From Spirosoma terrae (GTDB lineage: Bacteria > Bacteroidota > Bacteroidia > Cytophagales > Spirosomataceae), in the NCBI RefSeq assembly GCF_010435915.1, contig NZ_JAAFZH010000002.1, forward strand, positions 496,001 to 560,000: a stretch of DNA of 64,000 nt, given 5' to 3'. The notes beneath the pieces were generated by a model that was not told the DNA's origin, searched no databases, and was given only the letters and a program-made list of their open reading frames with translations. Below are positions 18,607-26,732 of the stretch, piece by piece (the stretch's first letter is position 1; each line of letters begins with the position of its first letter). The position numbers and the translations under genes were made by a program.

Positions 18607-19260
18607 TTAATACGTTTCGTGGCTGGGGGTAGGTAGTTTTTTGGCCGGGTTGCCGATGTAAACACCCCATTCATCGGTATTTTTATAAATGGCCGAAGCC
18701 ATCCCGACGAGCGTTCCCTGGGCAATATGCAGAAAATCACGGATGGTACTGTTAACACCAAAGAAGCAATATGGCTCAATGACGCAGTGGCCCGACATCA
18801 CCACGTGCGATGTAAAGAAGACGTGATCTTTAATTTGTCCGTGATGACCGATGTGGTTGCCGCTCCAGAGCACTACGTTGTTGCCAATAGTGGTGAATGG
18901 CTGTATGGTATTATCTTCCAGAATGAAGCAATTTTCGCCAATGCTGTTGCCAAATAACGTGGCCTTTGAACTGACATATGAAATGAATTCATATCCTTTC
19001 GCTTTGGCTTCCAGATAAATCCGTTCGCGGTTGCGGTTCATACCTCGACCCGTCATGGGCGCGAAAAACTTGTATTCCTGTGGCGAAAAGACTGTTTCTA
19101 CGTCTTCGAAGGCTACCAGTGGCAACCCTTTAAACTCGGTTCCCGTCAAGTATTCGCGGCTTACCGTAAAGGCTGCTACGTCATGTTCTGAATCGTGGGT
19201 GAGATAGAAATGGGCCAGTTCGGCGGTGTCCATCACACCAAAAATGATAACTTTTGCCAT
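18607..19260 (-). CDS. NeuD-like acyltransferase with left-handed beta-helix
   Basis: 217 residues from the ATG at 19260; a longer frame starting at 19317 adds 19 residues without family character. The N-terminal half is a Rossmann-like PglD/NeuD nucleotide-sugar-binding domain (AKVIIFGVMDTAELAHFYL). The C-terminal half is a hexapeptide left-handed helix (LFGNSIGENCFILEDNTI, TIGNNVVLWSGNHIGHHG, TSHVVMSGHCVIEPYCFFG). HIGHHG holds the likely catalytic His. Together with the adjacent WbqC-family and DegT genes it makes a set commonly seen for N-acylated 4-amino-4,6-dideoxy sugars. Acyl donor is unknown. Confidence 0.82.
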   Translation of the reverse strand: MAKVIIFGVMDTAELAHFYLTHDSEHDVAAFTVSREYLTGTEFKGLPLVAFEDVETVFSPQEYKFFAPMTGRGMNRNRERIYLEAKAKGYEFISYVSSKATLFGNSIGENCFILEDNTIQPFTTIGNNVVLWSGNHIGHHGQIKDHVFFTSHVVMSGHCVIEPYCFFGVNSTIRDFLHIAQGTLVGMASAIYKNTDEWGVYIGNPAKKLPTPSHETY

Positions 19261-19330
19261 GAGTGAAAGGGCGAATGAGTGGGGAATGATCGTCAATACG
19301 TGTCCACTCGTACGCAAGTTATAGTCGTCC

Positions 19331-20029
19331 TTAAACTAATTCGTACTCTTCTAACAATTTTCGAACGTCCGGTACGTCGTTGAACATCAATACGTCTAAA
19401 ATGGACAGCCAGGGAATAAATTCATTTTTGAACTGCGGATACATTACGCGCTTCGATTGGATGAAGCTTAAGTTAATACCAGCCTCCACAAACGTTGATT
19501 TGTTGTATAATTCGATACCGCCAATCGGATTAATGTAATGCGATGCTTTTTCCTGTTGGCAAATAGCCAAAATACGCTCCTGTGCCTTTAAATGGGTATT
19601 GTTGTAAATCGAAGAGGAGGCTATCAACTGGGTTGTTAAACCTAGATATTGATTAAGCTCAACCAGACTGGCGTGAATCAGTTCGGCAATTGAGTCGGTG
19701 GTAAAGTTGATGATTTTTTCCGTGAGCGGCATTACCGTTCCGTAATATGGCGCTTTCCGGTAACCCTGATCGATTGTCTTCAGCAGCTTGCTGCGCCATT
19801 TGGGATCATCGGCCAGATGAACTTCATTGATCAGCTTATTTTGACTGGCGTCTTTCAGCGGAATCGTAAACAGATGCTCCTGCCCGTTGATTAGTAATCG
19901 GTTACGGTTAATCCATCCCCGATTAATGAAGGCAACGTCGTCGTACAGAATGAACTTGTCCACCGCACTCATGAGCTGCATATAGCCAATATACGGGAGG
20001 AAATAAGGCTGCATGATGGCTATAGTCAT
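19331..20029 (-). CDS. WbqC-family protein
   Basis: 232 residues. MTIAIMQPYFLPYIGYMQLM at the N-terminus, LYDDVAFINRGWINRNRLL and the LFTIPL segment are diagnostic of the WbqC family. Members occur in O-antigen loci next to aminotransferases and acyltransferases and are thought to help attach acyl or amino-acid groups to 4-amino sugars; the chemistry is poorly known. The two neighbours (NeuD-like 18607-19260, and a membrane transferase and DegT upstream) match that setting. Confidence 0.9.
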   Translation of the reverse strand: MTIAIMQPYFLPYIGYMQLMSAVDKFILYDDVAFINRGWINRNRLLINGQEHLFTIPLKDASQNKLINEVHLADDPKWRSKLLKTIDQGYRKAPYYGTVMPLTEKIINFTTDSIAELIHASLVELNQYLGLTTQLIASSSIYNNTHLKAQERILAICQQEKASHYINPIGGIELYNKSTFVEAGINLSFIQSKRVMYPQFKNEFIPWLSILDVLMFNDVPDVRKLLEEYELV

Positions 20030-20076
20030 GAGGTTTTCGGATTTATTGTTGCCAGTTAATGAATTTTAGGTACTAC

Positions 20077-22143
20077 TTATTTCAGTTTTCGCAGGTAATA
20101 GTCTTCGCCCGGTACGATCACAGCGTTGCGCATGGTGGTGTCAGTACCCAGACGAATGTCGCCCGGCTGCGGTTTGATGACGCTTTTTGCGAAAAATAAA
20201 TAGTCTGCATTCGCCGGAATGGGTTGAACGCCCTGTTCAAACGGGTTAATCGTTATTAAGCGACGAGATAGATGCGGGCCGTAAAGCGGGTACTCATAGT
20301 CATCATTAATCGTGCCCAACGCAACCGTAGCGTTTTCAGGAACTAGTTCTTCGAATCGCTTATAAGGAACATAAATATCCGGTCGACCTAGCGTCATTTG
20401 CTGAATTCGATTCGAATGGAACGCCGAAGGAAATGATTTTCCATCAGGAGCCGTCCAGGCAAATGGCAACGCACGGGTATTCAGGAAGACACAGAGTAAG
20501 GCAGAAAGGCAGCCTAAGACGGTTACGACGCCAACGTAGCTTTTCCAGATGCTACGTCCGGGGACCTCAACCGTTGTCCGTGGATGTAGAAAGACAAGCG
20601 CCAGAAACGTAATGCCGAATAAGCCGGTTTCAATAAAATAGCGCCCTTTGAATGGATCGTAAGGGGCAGAATAGGACAGAGCTGCGAAATGGAGTAATAG
20701 AGCCAACCCCAGAAAGATGTGGGGAGTTGAACGGATGTATCCTACCAGCACCAGAAGCAGCAACGGAAGTGCTAGTCCAAAACCCAATATGCCCCAGTAT
20801 GGATTGGCATTGTAGAAGACAAATTTGCGGTCGAACGCAAACGGCTGAATGGAAAAATCGGTTTCTTCGTCGAGCCGTAAGTGTAGTTTATCTTCCAGGA
20901 CGACCAGCGGCTGACGCATGGCGTGATTGATGTCCGCTCCAACTTTGACATTTCTAATACCGTCCAGGTTAATATGATCGTAGCCATAGCGAACAACATT
21001 CCGGCTACCCTGCTCCAGCAAATTACTAAAAGAACCGGCTCGTTCTACTGACTGATGTTTCAGGGCGGTAGGCGGACCAATCGGGTGGCCGAACACTTCG
21101 ATATTTTTAAGATAGCCAGTGGGCAACGTCCAAAGGCCAACTCCCACCATAATAGCCAATGCCAGGCGCCAGGTTCTGTTGAACGTAATGGCCAACGACG
21201 GCGACAAAAACACGGTGTAAACCATAACGACAAACACCGAAGGTAACAACAGAGCGAAGGTGATCTTATGGCCAAATGCGATACCGAAAGCCATGCCTGC
21301 CAGCCACAGATAACGCGAATCGTTAGTCTGGTGGTAGGTAAACAGCATGTACAGCAATACGCTTAAGTAAGCTGTCAAGACAATATCGGTTTCCGTTGTA
21401 ATAGCCTGCATCAGAAAATCAGGCAATAGCGCATAGGCAAGTGCCGCAAAGAAGCTGGCTGATAAAGCCGTATGTTCCGGTCGACCTGATCCGATTCGTT
21501 GCACAATGCCAAAAACGGCGATTATAGCCACCCAATAGCTGAGATGATGAATGAATTTAAACCCATTCTCAATGTGTCCTGTCATTAGAAACCCGTATAT
21601 CTGCAACGTACAGACACTTTTTGGGTACGTATCGATGTTCCAGTTGGTTCCGCCGAAATGGCGCATAGAACCCCGCTGGATGTACTGCATCACGCGATTC
21701 AGGTGGCCTGTCATGCTATCCCATTCGTTCGGAACGGTGAAAAGAACGATCAATACGTTCGTAATCGCGATGATAGCAATCGTAATAAAAAGGCTTGAGA
21801 ACAAAAATTTGGGAAATGGCGATAGACTACGGAACCATCGTCCGAACGTCTTTCGTCGTTGCCGTATGAGCAGTGAAACCGAAAAACGCTGTTGTTCAGG
21901 AACGAGCCGTCGAATGAGCTGACCCAGGATGGTAGCCGTAATAAATACGGAGCCCGCCCAAACGGGGGCGTTGGCTGTCTGGTAGAGCGCCGACAAAATG
22001 AAACCCGTCAGGATTACACTGCCGGCACCCAGCAGAAACGTAGTCAATAGCCATTCAACCAGCGACTTCCGGCAAATACGAGCCGAGAGCCGTCCCAGAT
22101 AAATGACAAATAAGAGTAGTGAAAGAAGATAAAAAATAGTCAT
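20077..22143 (-). CDS. Integral membrane glycosyltransferase (ArnT/GT39-like)
   Basis: 688 residues with about 11-12 membrane segments across the first ~530 residues and a soluble C-terminal ~140 residues. The first large loop contains VPNEWDSMTGHLNRVMQYIQ near residue 130, placed like the acidic motif of GT39/GT83 polyprenyl-phosphate-sugar transferases; YPKSVCTLQIYGFLMTGHIENGFKFIHH follows. Predicted to move a sugar from a polyprenyl phosphate on the outer face of the inner membrane. The match is by topology and motif position only, so the family call is moderate. Confidence 0.7.
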   Translation of the reverse strand: MTIFYLLSLLLFVIYLGRLSARICRKSLVEWLLTTFLLGAGSVILTGFILSALYQTANAPVWAGSVFITATILGQLIRRLVPEQQRFSVSLLIRQRRKTFGRWFRSLSPFPKFLFSSLFITIAIIAITNVLIVLFTVPNEWDSMTGHLNRVMQYIQRGSMRHFGGTNWNIDTYPKSVCTLQIYGFLMTGHIENGFKFIHHLSYWVAIIAVFGIVQRIGSGRPEHTALSASFFAALAYALLPDFLMQAITTETDIVLTAYLSVLLYMLFTYHQTNDSRYLWLAGMAFGIAFGHKITFALLLPSVFVVMVYTVFLSPSLAITFNRTWRLALAIMVGVGLWTLPTGYLKNIEVFGHPIGPPTALKHQSVERAGSFSNLLEQGSRNVVRYGYDHINLDGIRNVKVGADINHAMRQPLVVLEDKLHLRLDEETDFSIQPFAFDRKFVFYNANPYWGILGFGLALPLLLLVLVGYIRSTPHIFLGLALLLHFAALSYSAPYDPFKGRYFIETGLFGITFLALVFLHPRTTVEVPGRSIWKSYVGVVTVLGCLSALLCVFLNTRALPFAWTAPDGKSFPSAFHSNRIQQMTLGRPDIYVPYKRFEELVPENATVALGTINDDYEYPLYGPHLSRRLITINPFEQGVQPIPANADYLFFAKSVIKPQPGDIRLGTDTTMRNAVIVPGEDYYLRKLK

Positions 22144-22184
22144 GACTGCTAATGAAAGATTGACGAAATAGGCCAGTCAGTTCA

Positions 22185-23279
22185 TTATACGGGCTCACTT
22201 TCTATGGCTATGGCTTCGTTTACAATAGCCGCAATACGTTCTACGTCTGATTTTGGTAAATCGGGGTAGAGGGGGAGACACAGCACGCGGAGAGCAATAT
22301 CTTCAGAAATTGGGCAGGACTGAGCATCCTTCACAAAGTGTAATGTATTGAGTGAAGGATAGAAGTAACGACGTGGTAAAATCTCCTGCGCTTTCAACGC
22401 ATCCATGACACGTAGCAGGGCTGCTTCCGAATCGAAGACGATAGGATAGTAGGCGTAGTTATAATCAACACCCGGCGTTAACGATGGGCGGGTGATTTTA
22501 TCGAAGTTCAGATACGTAGCGTACCACTCAAAAACCTGTTTACGAGCCGCAATGAGGTCGCCAACCTTAGGCAACAGGCACAAACCCATAGCCGCGTGGA
22601 ATTCCGAGTTCTTAGCGTTGATACCGATGCTGTAATAATCGTCGTTACGGTGACCAAACGAGCGATAGAAATGAAGTTTTTCGGCCAGAGCGTCGTCGTT
22701 CGTAACTATGCACCCACCTTCTACGGTATGAAAAACCTTGGTAGCGTGAAAACTGCATGTACTGACATCGCCGTAGCTTAAAATCGATTGGCCATTATAG
22801 GATGCCCCAAATGTATGGGCTGCATCGTAAATAACTTTCAGATTATGCTTGTCGGCAATAGCCTGTATTTTTTCGATCTGGCAGGCATTCCCATACACGT
22901 GCGTAGCCATGATGGCTTGCGTATTTTCGGTAATCAGAGCCTCAATTTTGTCCGGATCGACGTTAAAGTCGTCGGGATTGATGTCGGCAAAAACGGGCGT
23001 GCAGCCTTCCCAAAGCAGCGCATTTGTGGTTGCTACGTAGGAAAAAGGAGTCGTAATGACTTCCTTGGTAATGTCCAGCGCTTTGAGCGCCATTTGCAGC
23101 ACAATGGTACCGTTGGTGCAGAATTTCAGGTGTTTTACGCCCAGAAACTCTTTCATCTGACTTTCCAGCTCCCGTAGAAGAGGGCCGTCGTTGGTTAAAT
23201 GCACGCGCTCCCAGATACCTTTCAGGTAATTGGTATATTCCTCCAGGTCTGGTAAATATGATTTTGTTACGTTAATCAT
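22185..23279 (-). CDS. DegT/DnrJ/EryC1/StrS aminotransferase
   Basis: 364 residues. PLP-dependent sugar aminotransferase: HLKFCTNGTIVLQMALKAL near residue 50, VIYDAAHTFGASYNG around residue 150 (cofactor Asp), and the Lys of SFHATKVFHTVEGGCIVTND around residue 183 that forms the Schiff base. GHRNDDYYSIGINAKNSEFHAAMGL is typical of the dTDP-4-amino-4,6-dideoxygalactose/quinovosamine transaminase subgroup. It would convert a 4-keto-6-deoxy nucleotide sugar to the 4-amino sugar using glutamate. No dTDP-glucose dehydratase is in the window, so that enzyme must come from elsewhere. Confidence 0.9.
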   Translation of the reverse strand: MINVTKSYLPDLEEYTNYLKGIWERVHLTNDGPLLRELESQMKEFLGVKHLKFCTNGTIVLQMALKALDITKEVITTPFSYVATTNALLWEGCTPVFADINPDDFNVDPDKIEALITENTQAIMATHVYGNACQIEKIQAIADKHNLKVIYDAAHTFGASYNGQSILSYGDVSTCSFHATKVFHTVEGGCIVTNDDALAEKLHFYRSFGHRNDDYYSIGINAKNSEFHAAMGLCLLPKVGDLIAARKQVFEWYATYLNFDKITRPSLTPGVDYNYAYYPIVFDSEAALLRVMDALKAQEILPRRYFYPSLNTLHFVKDAQSCPISEDIALRVLCLPLYPDLPKSDVERIAAIVNEAIAIESEPV

Positions 23280-23352
23280 TGTCTAGAAAAGTGTTGGACG
23301 AAGTAATTCGATAGGCCGAAATACCGACACGACACGTTGTGTGCTTGCTAAC

Positions 23353-24609
23353 TCATTCCAGAGAGGCTGGTTCCAGCATGCCCATTTCGAATGGAAACTG
23401 CGGGCGAACGTAGCCCGGCCATTTACCGTACCAGGCAATCCCTTCCCGATAATCCTCTACGTCAAAGGTAATGCCTTCTTCCATAACGTATAGAGGAGTA
23501 ACGGTATCTTTAACGATCATAATGGAAATCGTGTAGGAACCATCGTTCAGGAAAAAGCCAGGAATGGTACATTCACCAGCAATAAGCCCTTTGCCGTATG
23601 GTTGAGAGCGTGTGCCTACATTGAATATGCATTCGCCTGTCATTGAATTGAGGTGCATCGACAGATTCAGGTTGGCCCGATCCATCATGTTCCAGAATTC
23701 GAACCGGAATTTCATCGGTGTGCGAACGTCGATATGCGTCAGGTCATCCTGATAGTCCGGGATCAATTCAATACGTTTAACCCGAACGAGGTCGTTTCCG
23801 GGCGCTTCTTCGGGCGTATCCCATTGGCGTAGTAGCCGGGTTTTTGAGACTTTACTCAGATACGAAGCGATAACCTGATTCGTTTCGCCCTGCTCGATCA
23901 ACTGACCTTTCTCGAAATACAGCGTTTTGTTGCATAAGGCCTGAACCGCTGTTAAGTTATGGCTAACAAAAAGAATGGTACGGCCGTTGGCTGCGTTATC
24001 GCGCATTTTTCCCAGACTTTTCTTCTGGAATTCGGCGTCGCCCACGGCCAGCACTTCGTCGACGATCAAGATTTCGGGGTTGAGGTGCGCCGAAATGGCA
24101 AAACCCAACCGAACATACATTCCTGATGAATATCGTTTTACCGGCGTATCAAGGAATTTTTCGACACCGGCGAAAGCAACAATTGCGTCGAATTGTTCGC
24201 GAATTTCGCCACGGCTCATCCCTAATAAAGAGCCGTTCAAGAATATATTTTCACGGCCCGTCAGTTCAGGGTGAAAGCCTGTTCCAACCTCCAGCAATGA
24301 GGCTACACGGCCACGAATCCGAACCGAACCCGAAGTAGGCTCAATGATCTTGCTGAGAATTTTCAGCAGCGTTGACTTACCCGCCCCATTGTGACCAACA
24401 ATACCGACCCGATCGCCCTGCTCAATAGAAAAACTCACATCGCGAAGGGCCCAGAACTCTTCGCGCGTAGGCGTATTGCCGTCTTTCTTGCCACCAAAAA
24501 ATTGCCTCCAATTTTCCGCGAGCACGTCACGCAGCGTGTTGCTACCCTTGCCTTTCTGGTGGTCAATAATGTATTGCTTACTTATATTTTCGACAGTAAT
24601 AACGGACAT
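23353..24609 (-). CDS. wzt: ABC transporter ATPase with C-terminal carbohydrate-binding domain (Wzt-like)
   Basis: 418 residues from the ATG at 24609; a frame from 24651 adds 14 non-family residues. The ATPase half has Walker A VGIVGHNGAGKSTLLKIL, a signature VKRYSSGMYVRLGFA, Walker B EILIVDEVLAVGD and switch LFVSHNLTA. The last ~150 residues form a Wzt C-terminal beta-sandwich, which in known Wzt proteins recognises the modified end of the polysaccharide. Works with the permease at 24700-25539 to export the polymer across the inner membrane. Confidence 0.92.
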   Translation of the reverse strand: MSVITVENISKQYIIDHQKGKGSNTLRDVLAENWRQFFGGKKDGNTPTREEFWALRDVSFSIEQGDRVGIVGHNGAGKSTLLKILSKIIEPTSGSVRIRGRVASLLEVGTGFHPELTGRENIFLNGSLLGMSRGEIREQFDAIVAFAGVEKFLDTPVKRYSSGMYVRLGFAISAHLNPEILIVDEVLAVGDAEFQKKSLGKMRDNAANGRTILFVSHNLTAVQALCNKTLYFEKGQLIEQGETNQVIASYLSKVSKTRLLRQWDTPEEAPGNDLVRVKRIELIPDYQDDLTHIDVRTPMKFRFEFWNMMDRANLNLSMHLNSMTGECIFNVGTRSQPYGKGLIAGECTIPGFFLNDGSYTISIMIVKDTVTPLYVMEEGITFDVEDYREGIAWYGKWPGYVRPQFPFEMGMLEPASLE

Positions 24610-24699
24610 AGCTATGCTGCGGTATCGCTCGTTAATGATAGTGGATGACACTCACTGATCGCTTATCAGAAGGCTGCTATACAGCACAACCAAAACAAC

Positions 24700-25539
24700 C
24701 TAAATGTCGTCAACAAATGTGTTTTCGCGTTTACGAAAGAAGTAAATTGACAAAAATAAACATACGCCAACGATAACAACGGATAAGAGCAGGCTTTGCA
24801 GATTAAAGTACGCTTTTTCTCCCAGAAGAGCCCAGCGAAACCCGTCGATAATACCTACCATTGGATTAGCCCAGTAAAAAGGCGTCCACCATTCATCCCC
24901 TTTATCGGCTACAAGGCGGCTACTGTAGGCGATTGGACAGGCGTAGAAGCCTACCTGTACTATAAAGGGAATCAACTGACCAATATCCCGGAACTTAACA
25001 TTGACTACGGCAAAAAATAACCCAAAGGCGAATGACCCTAACAGGGCTAATATAATAAACGCAGGTAATAAAAGCAGATGCCAGTCGGGTACAAACTGAT
25101 ACCAGATTGCCAGAATAATGAATAAACCCAGCGATACTAAAAAGTCGAGAAAGCTCACGGCTATTGAGCTGATGGGCATAATTAGCCGTGGGAAATACAC
25201 TTTAGTAACCAGGTTCGAGTTCAACGTAACACTAGTACTTATTTGCGTAAACGACGTGGAAAAGAACGTCCATACCGTAATACCACCAAGCACCATTAGC
25301 GGGTAGGGAATACCCGGATCTGGTGGTAGTTTGGCAATCTTGCTAAACACAAACACCATGATCAGCATGGTTGTGAGTGGTCGAATCAGTCCCCAGGCGG
25401 CTCCGAGAGCGGTTTGTTTATACCGTACCGATACGTCGCGCATCGATAAAATATAAAGTAGCTCACGGTTGCGCCATAAGTCGCGCCAATAATGCCGCTC
25501 AGAGCGACCTGGTTCAATAAGTACTTCGTGTGTTTTCAT
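24700..25539 (-). CDS. wzm: ABC-2 type polysaccharide exporter permease (Wzm-like)
   Basis: 279 residues. YWRDLWRNRELLYILSMRDVSVRYKQTALGAAWGLIRP is the cytoplasmic N-terminus and first segment of the Wzm/TagG family, followed by about six membrane segments; YFPRLIMPISSIAVSFLDF is another family block. Forms the channel for Wzt (downstream). Gap to wzt is about 90 bases. Confidence 0.93.
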   Translation of the reverse strand: MKTHEVLIEPGRSERHYWRDLWRNRELLYILSMRDVSVRYKQTALGAAWGLIRPLTTMLIMVFVFSKIAKLPPDPGIPYPLMVLGGITVWTFFSTSFTQISTSVTLNSNLVTKVYFPRLIMPISSIAVSFLDFLVSLGLFIILAIWYQFVPDWHLLLLPAFIILALLGSFAFGLFFAVVNVKFRDIGQLIPFIVQVGFYACPIAYSSRLVADKGDEWWTPFYWANPMVGIIDGFRWALLGEKAYFNLQSLLLSVVIVGVCLFLSIYFFRKRENTFVDDI

Positions 25540-25606
25540 TGTTGATACGTAGTGGCTGATCGAGCTGAATAAAAGCCTAATGCTCTAATGGATAAAAGCC
25601 ACCTGC

Positions 25607-26719
25607 TTACCCTTCCCGCATAACAGACCGGTAGGTTTCTCGCAAAAATATAACGATTAAAGCCAGAATCAATCCCAATGCAATGCCTGCCTGCATGCCC
25701 ACGGGGGTAATGATCTCTTTGTACAAAGGCAGAATTACGGGTTCGATAATAGTAAACAAAGGAGCTTCCCGAATCAGCGACAGGCGCATATTGTCGGCGC
25801 TTTGCAGCGCCTGGAAATAGATGGTGCTGAGGAACGACGAATTACGGGTTAGTTTAGTCTGATTGATTTGCCCCTGTGCGACCACAACCTGCTGGTTCTG
25901 GTCCATATACTGAGCAAGTCGGCTTTCCGTACCAGACAACAGTCGGGCAATAGAGTCAGCTCTGCTCTTGAGCATATCATACATTTCACTCGTTTTCTTG
26001 GTCTGCTTCTGCCGATAATCCTGCTCAATGGTTGTTAAGTGATTTTCGATAAACGTAGCCGCCAGCATTTCATCCTGCATCCCGCAACGTAGCTCCATGA
26101 ACGATGATTTACGCTCGGGCTGGCTAACCGTCATTTCGCCTTTGATCCGCGTATAAATCTGCGACATGGCAATCTGTTCCAGCTTCGTATATTCTTCCGG
26201 CGTTTTGCTCTTGGAGAACGAAAAGGATTGTAATGTATCGCTATCTTCCCAGTCTTCGTTAAGGATGCCGCTATGACGAATATAGTAGTCGACCAGCAGT
26301 GTGTCACGCCCATGAATTTTTACGGTTTTCATGAGTGTTTTTTCAACCACGGGGCGCGACTTGGCGTAAATCAGAAAGTTTTCACCGGCAAAAATATTCG
26401 CATCGGACGCGCCCTGGCCCAAACCAAACGCACTGGCTAGAGAACCCAGCTCACCAAAGCTGTTTCCTGTGCTACCCCCTCCGAGGTTGAAGGTCATTGT
26501 TGCGGTGTATACAGGCTCTTTTTTATGGGTAATGTCATAAATAAAACCTATTATACCGCCAATGGCCACGAAAATGAGCAATAGCTTCCAGTTCCGTTTT
26601 GCTACGTCTTTTAGTTTGGCTATACGTAGCACGACCGATTTTGGCGAAATCTGATCAGGGGGTAACACTCGGGGAGTCGTATTATTTGGGTCTGATGGTG
26701 TCAGGTTCGTCGAGTTCAT
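25607..26719 (-). CDS. Wzz/GNVR-type chain-length determinant protein
   Basis: 370 residues. One membrane segment near residue 45 (LLLIFVAIGGIIGFIYDI), a large periplasmic part with coiled-coil stretches (residues ~240-290, RADSIARLLSGTESRLAQYM) and a second membrane segment near the C-terminus (PVGMQAGIALGLILALIVIFL) with a Pro-rich approach (EPVILPLYKEI), as in Wzz co-polymerases. Controls chain length or couples polymerisation to export. No fused tyrosine kinase is present. Lies just after the export gene with a 13-base gap. Confidence 0.9.
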   Translation of the reverse strand: MNSTNLTPSDPNNTTPRVLPPDQISPKSVVLRIAKLKDVAKRNWKLLLIFVAIGGIIGFIYDITHKKEPVYTATMTFNLGGGSTGNSFGELGSLASAFGLGQGASDANIFAGENFLIYAKSRPVVEKTLMKTVKIHGRDTLLVDYYIRHSGILNEDWEDSDTLQSFSFSKSKTPEEYTKLEQIAMSQIYTRIKGEMTVSQPERKSSFMELRCGMQDEMLAATFIENHLTTIEQDYRQKQTKKTSEMYDMLKSRADSIARLLSGTESRLAQYMDQNQQVVVAQGQINQTKLTRNSSFLSTIYFQALQSADNMRLSLIREAPLFTIIEPVILPLYKEIITPVGMQAGIALGLILALIVIFLRETYRSVMREG

Positions 26720-26732
26720 GTCCTGAATAAAT

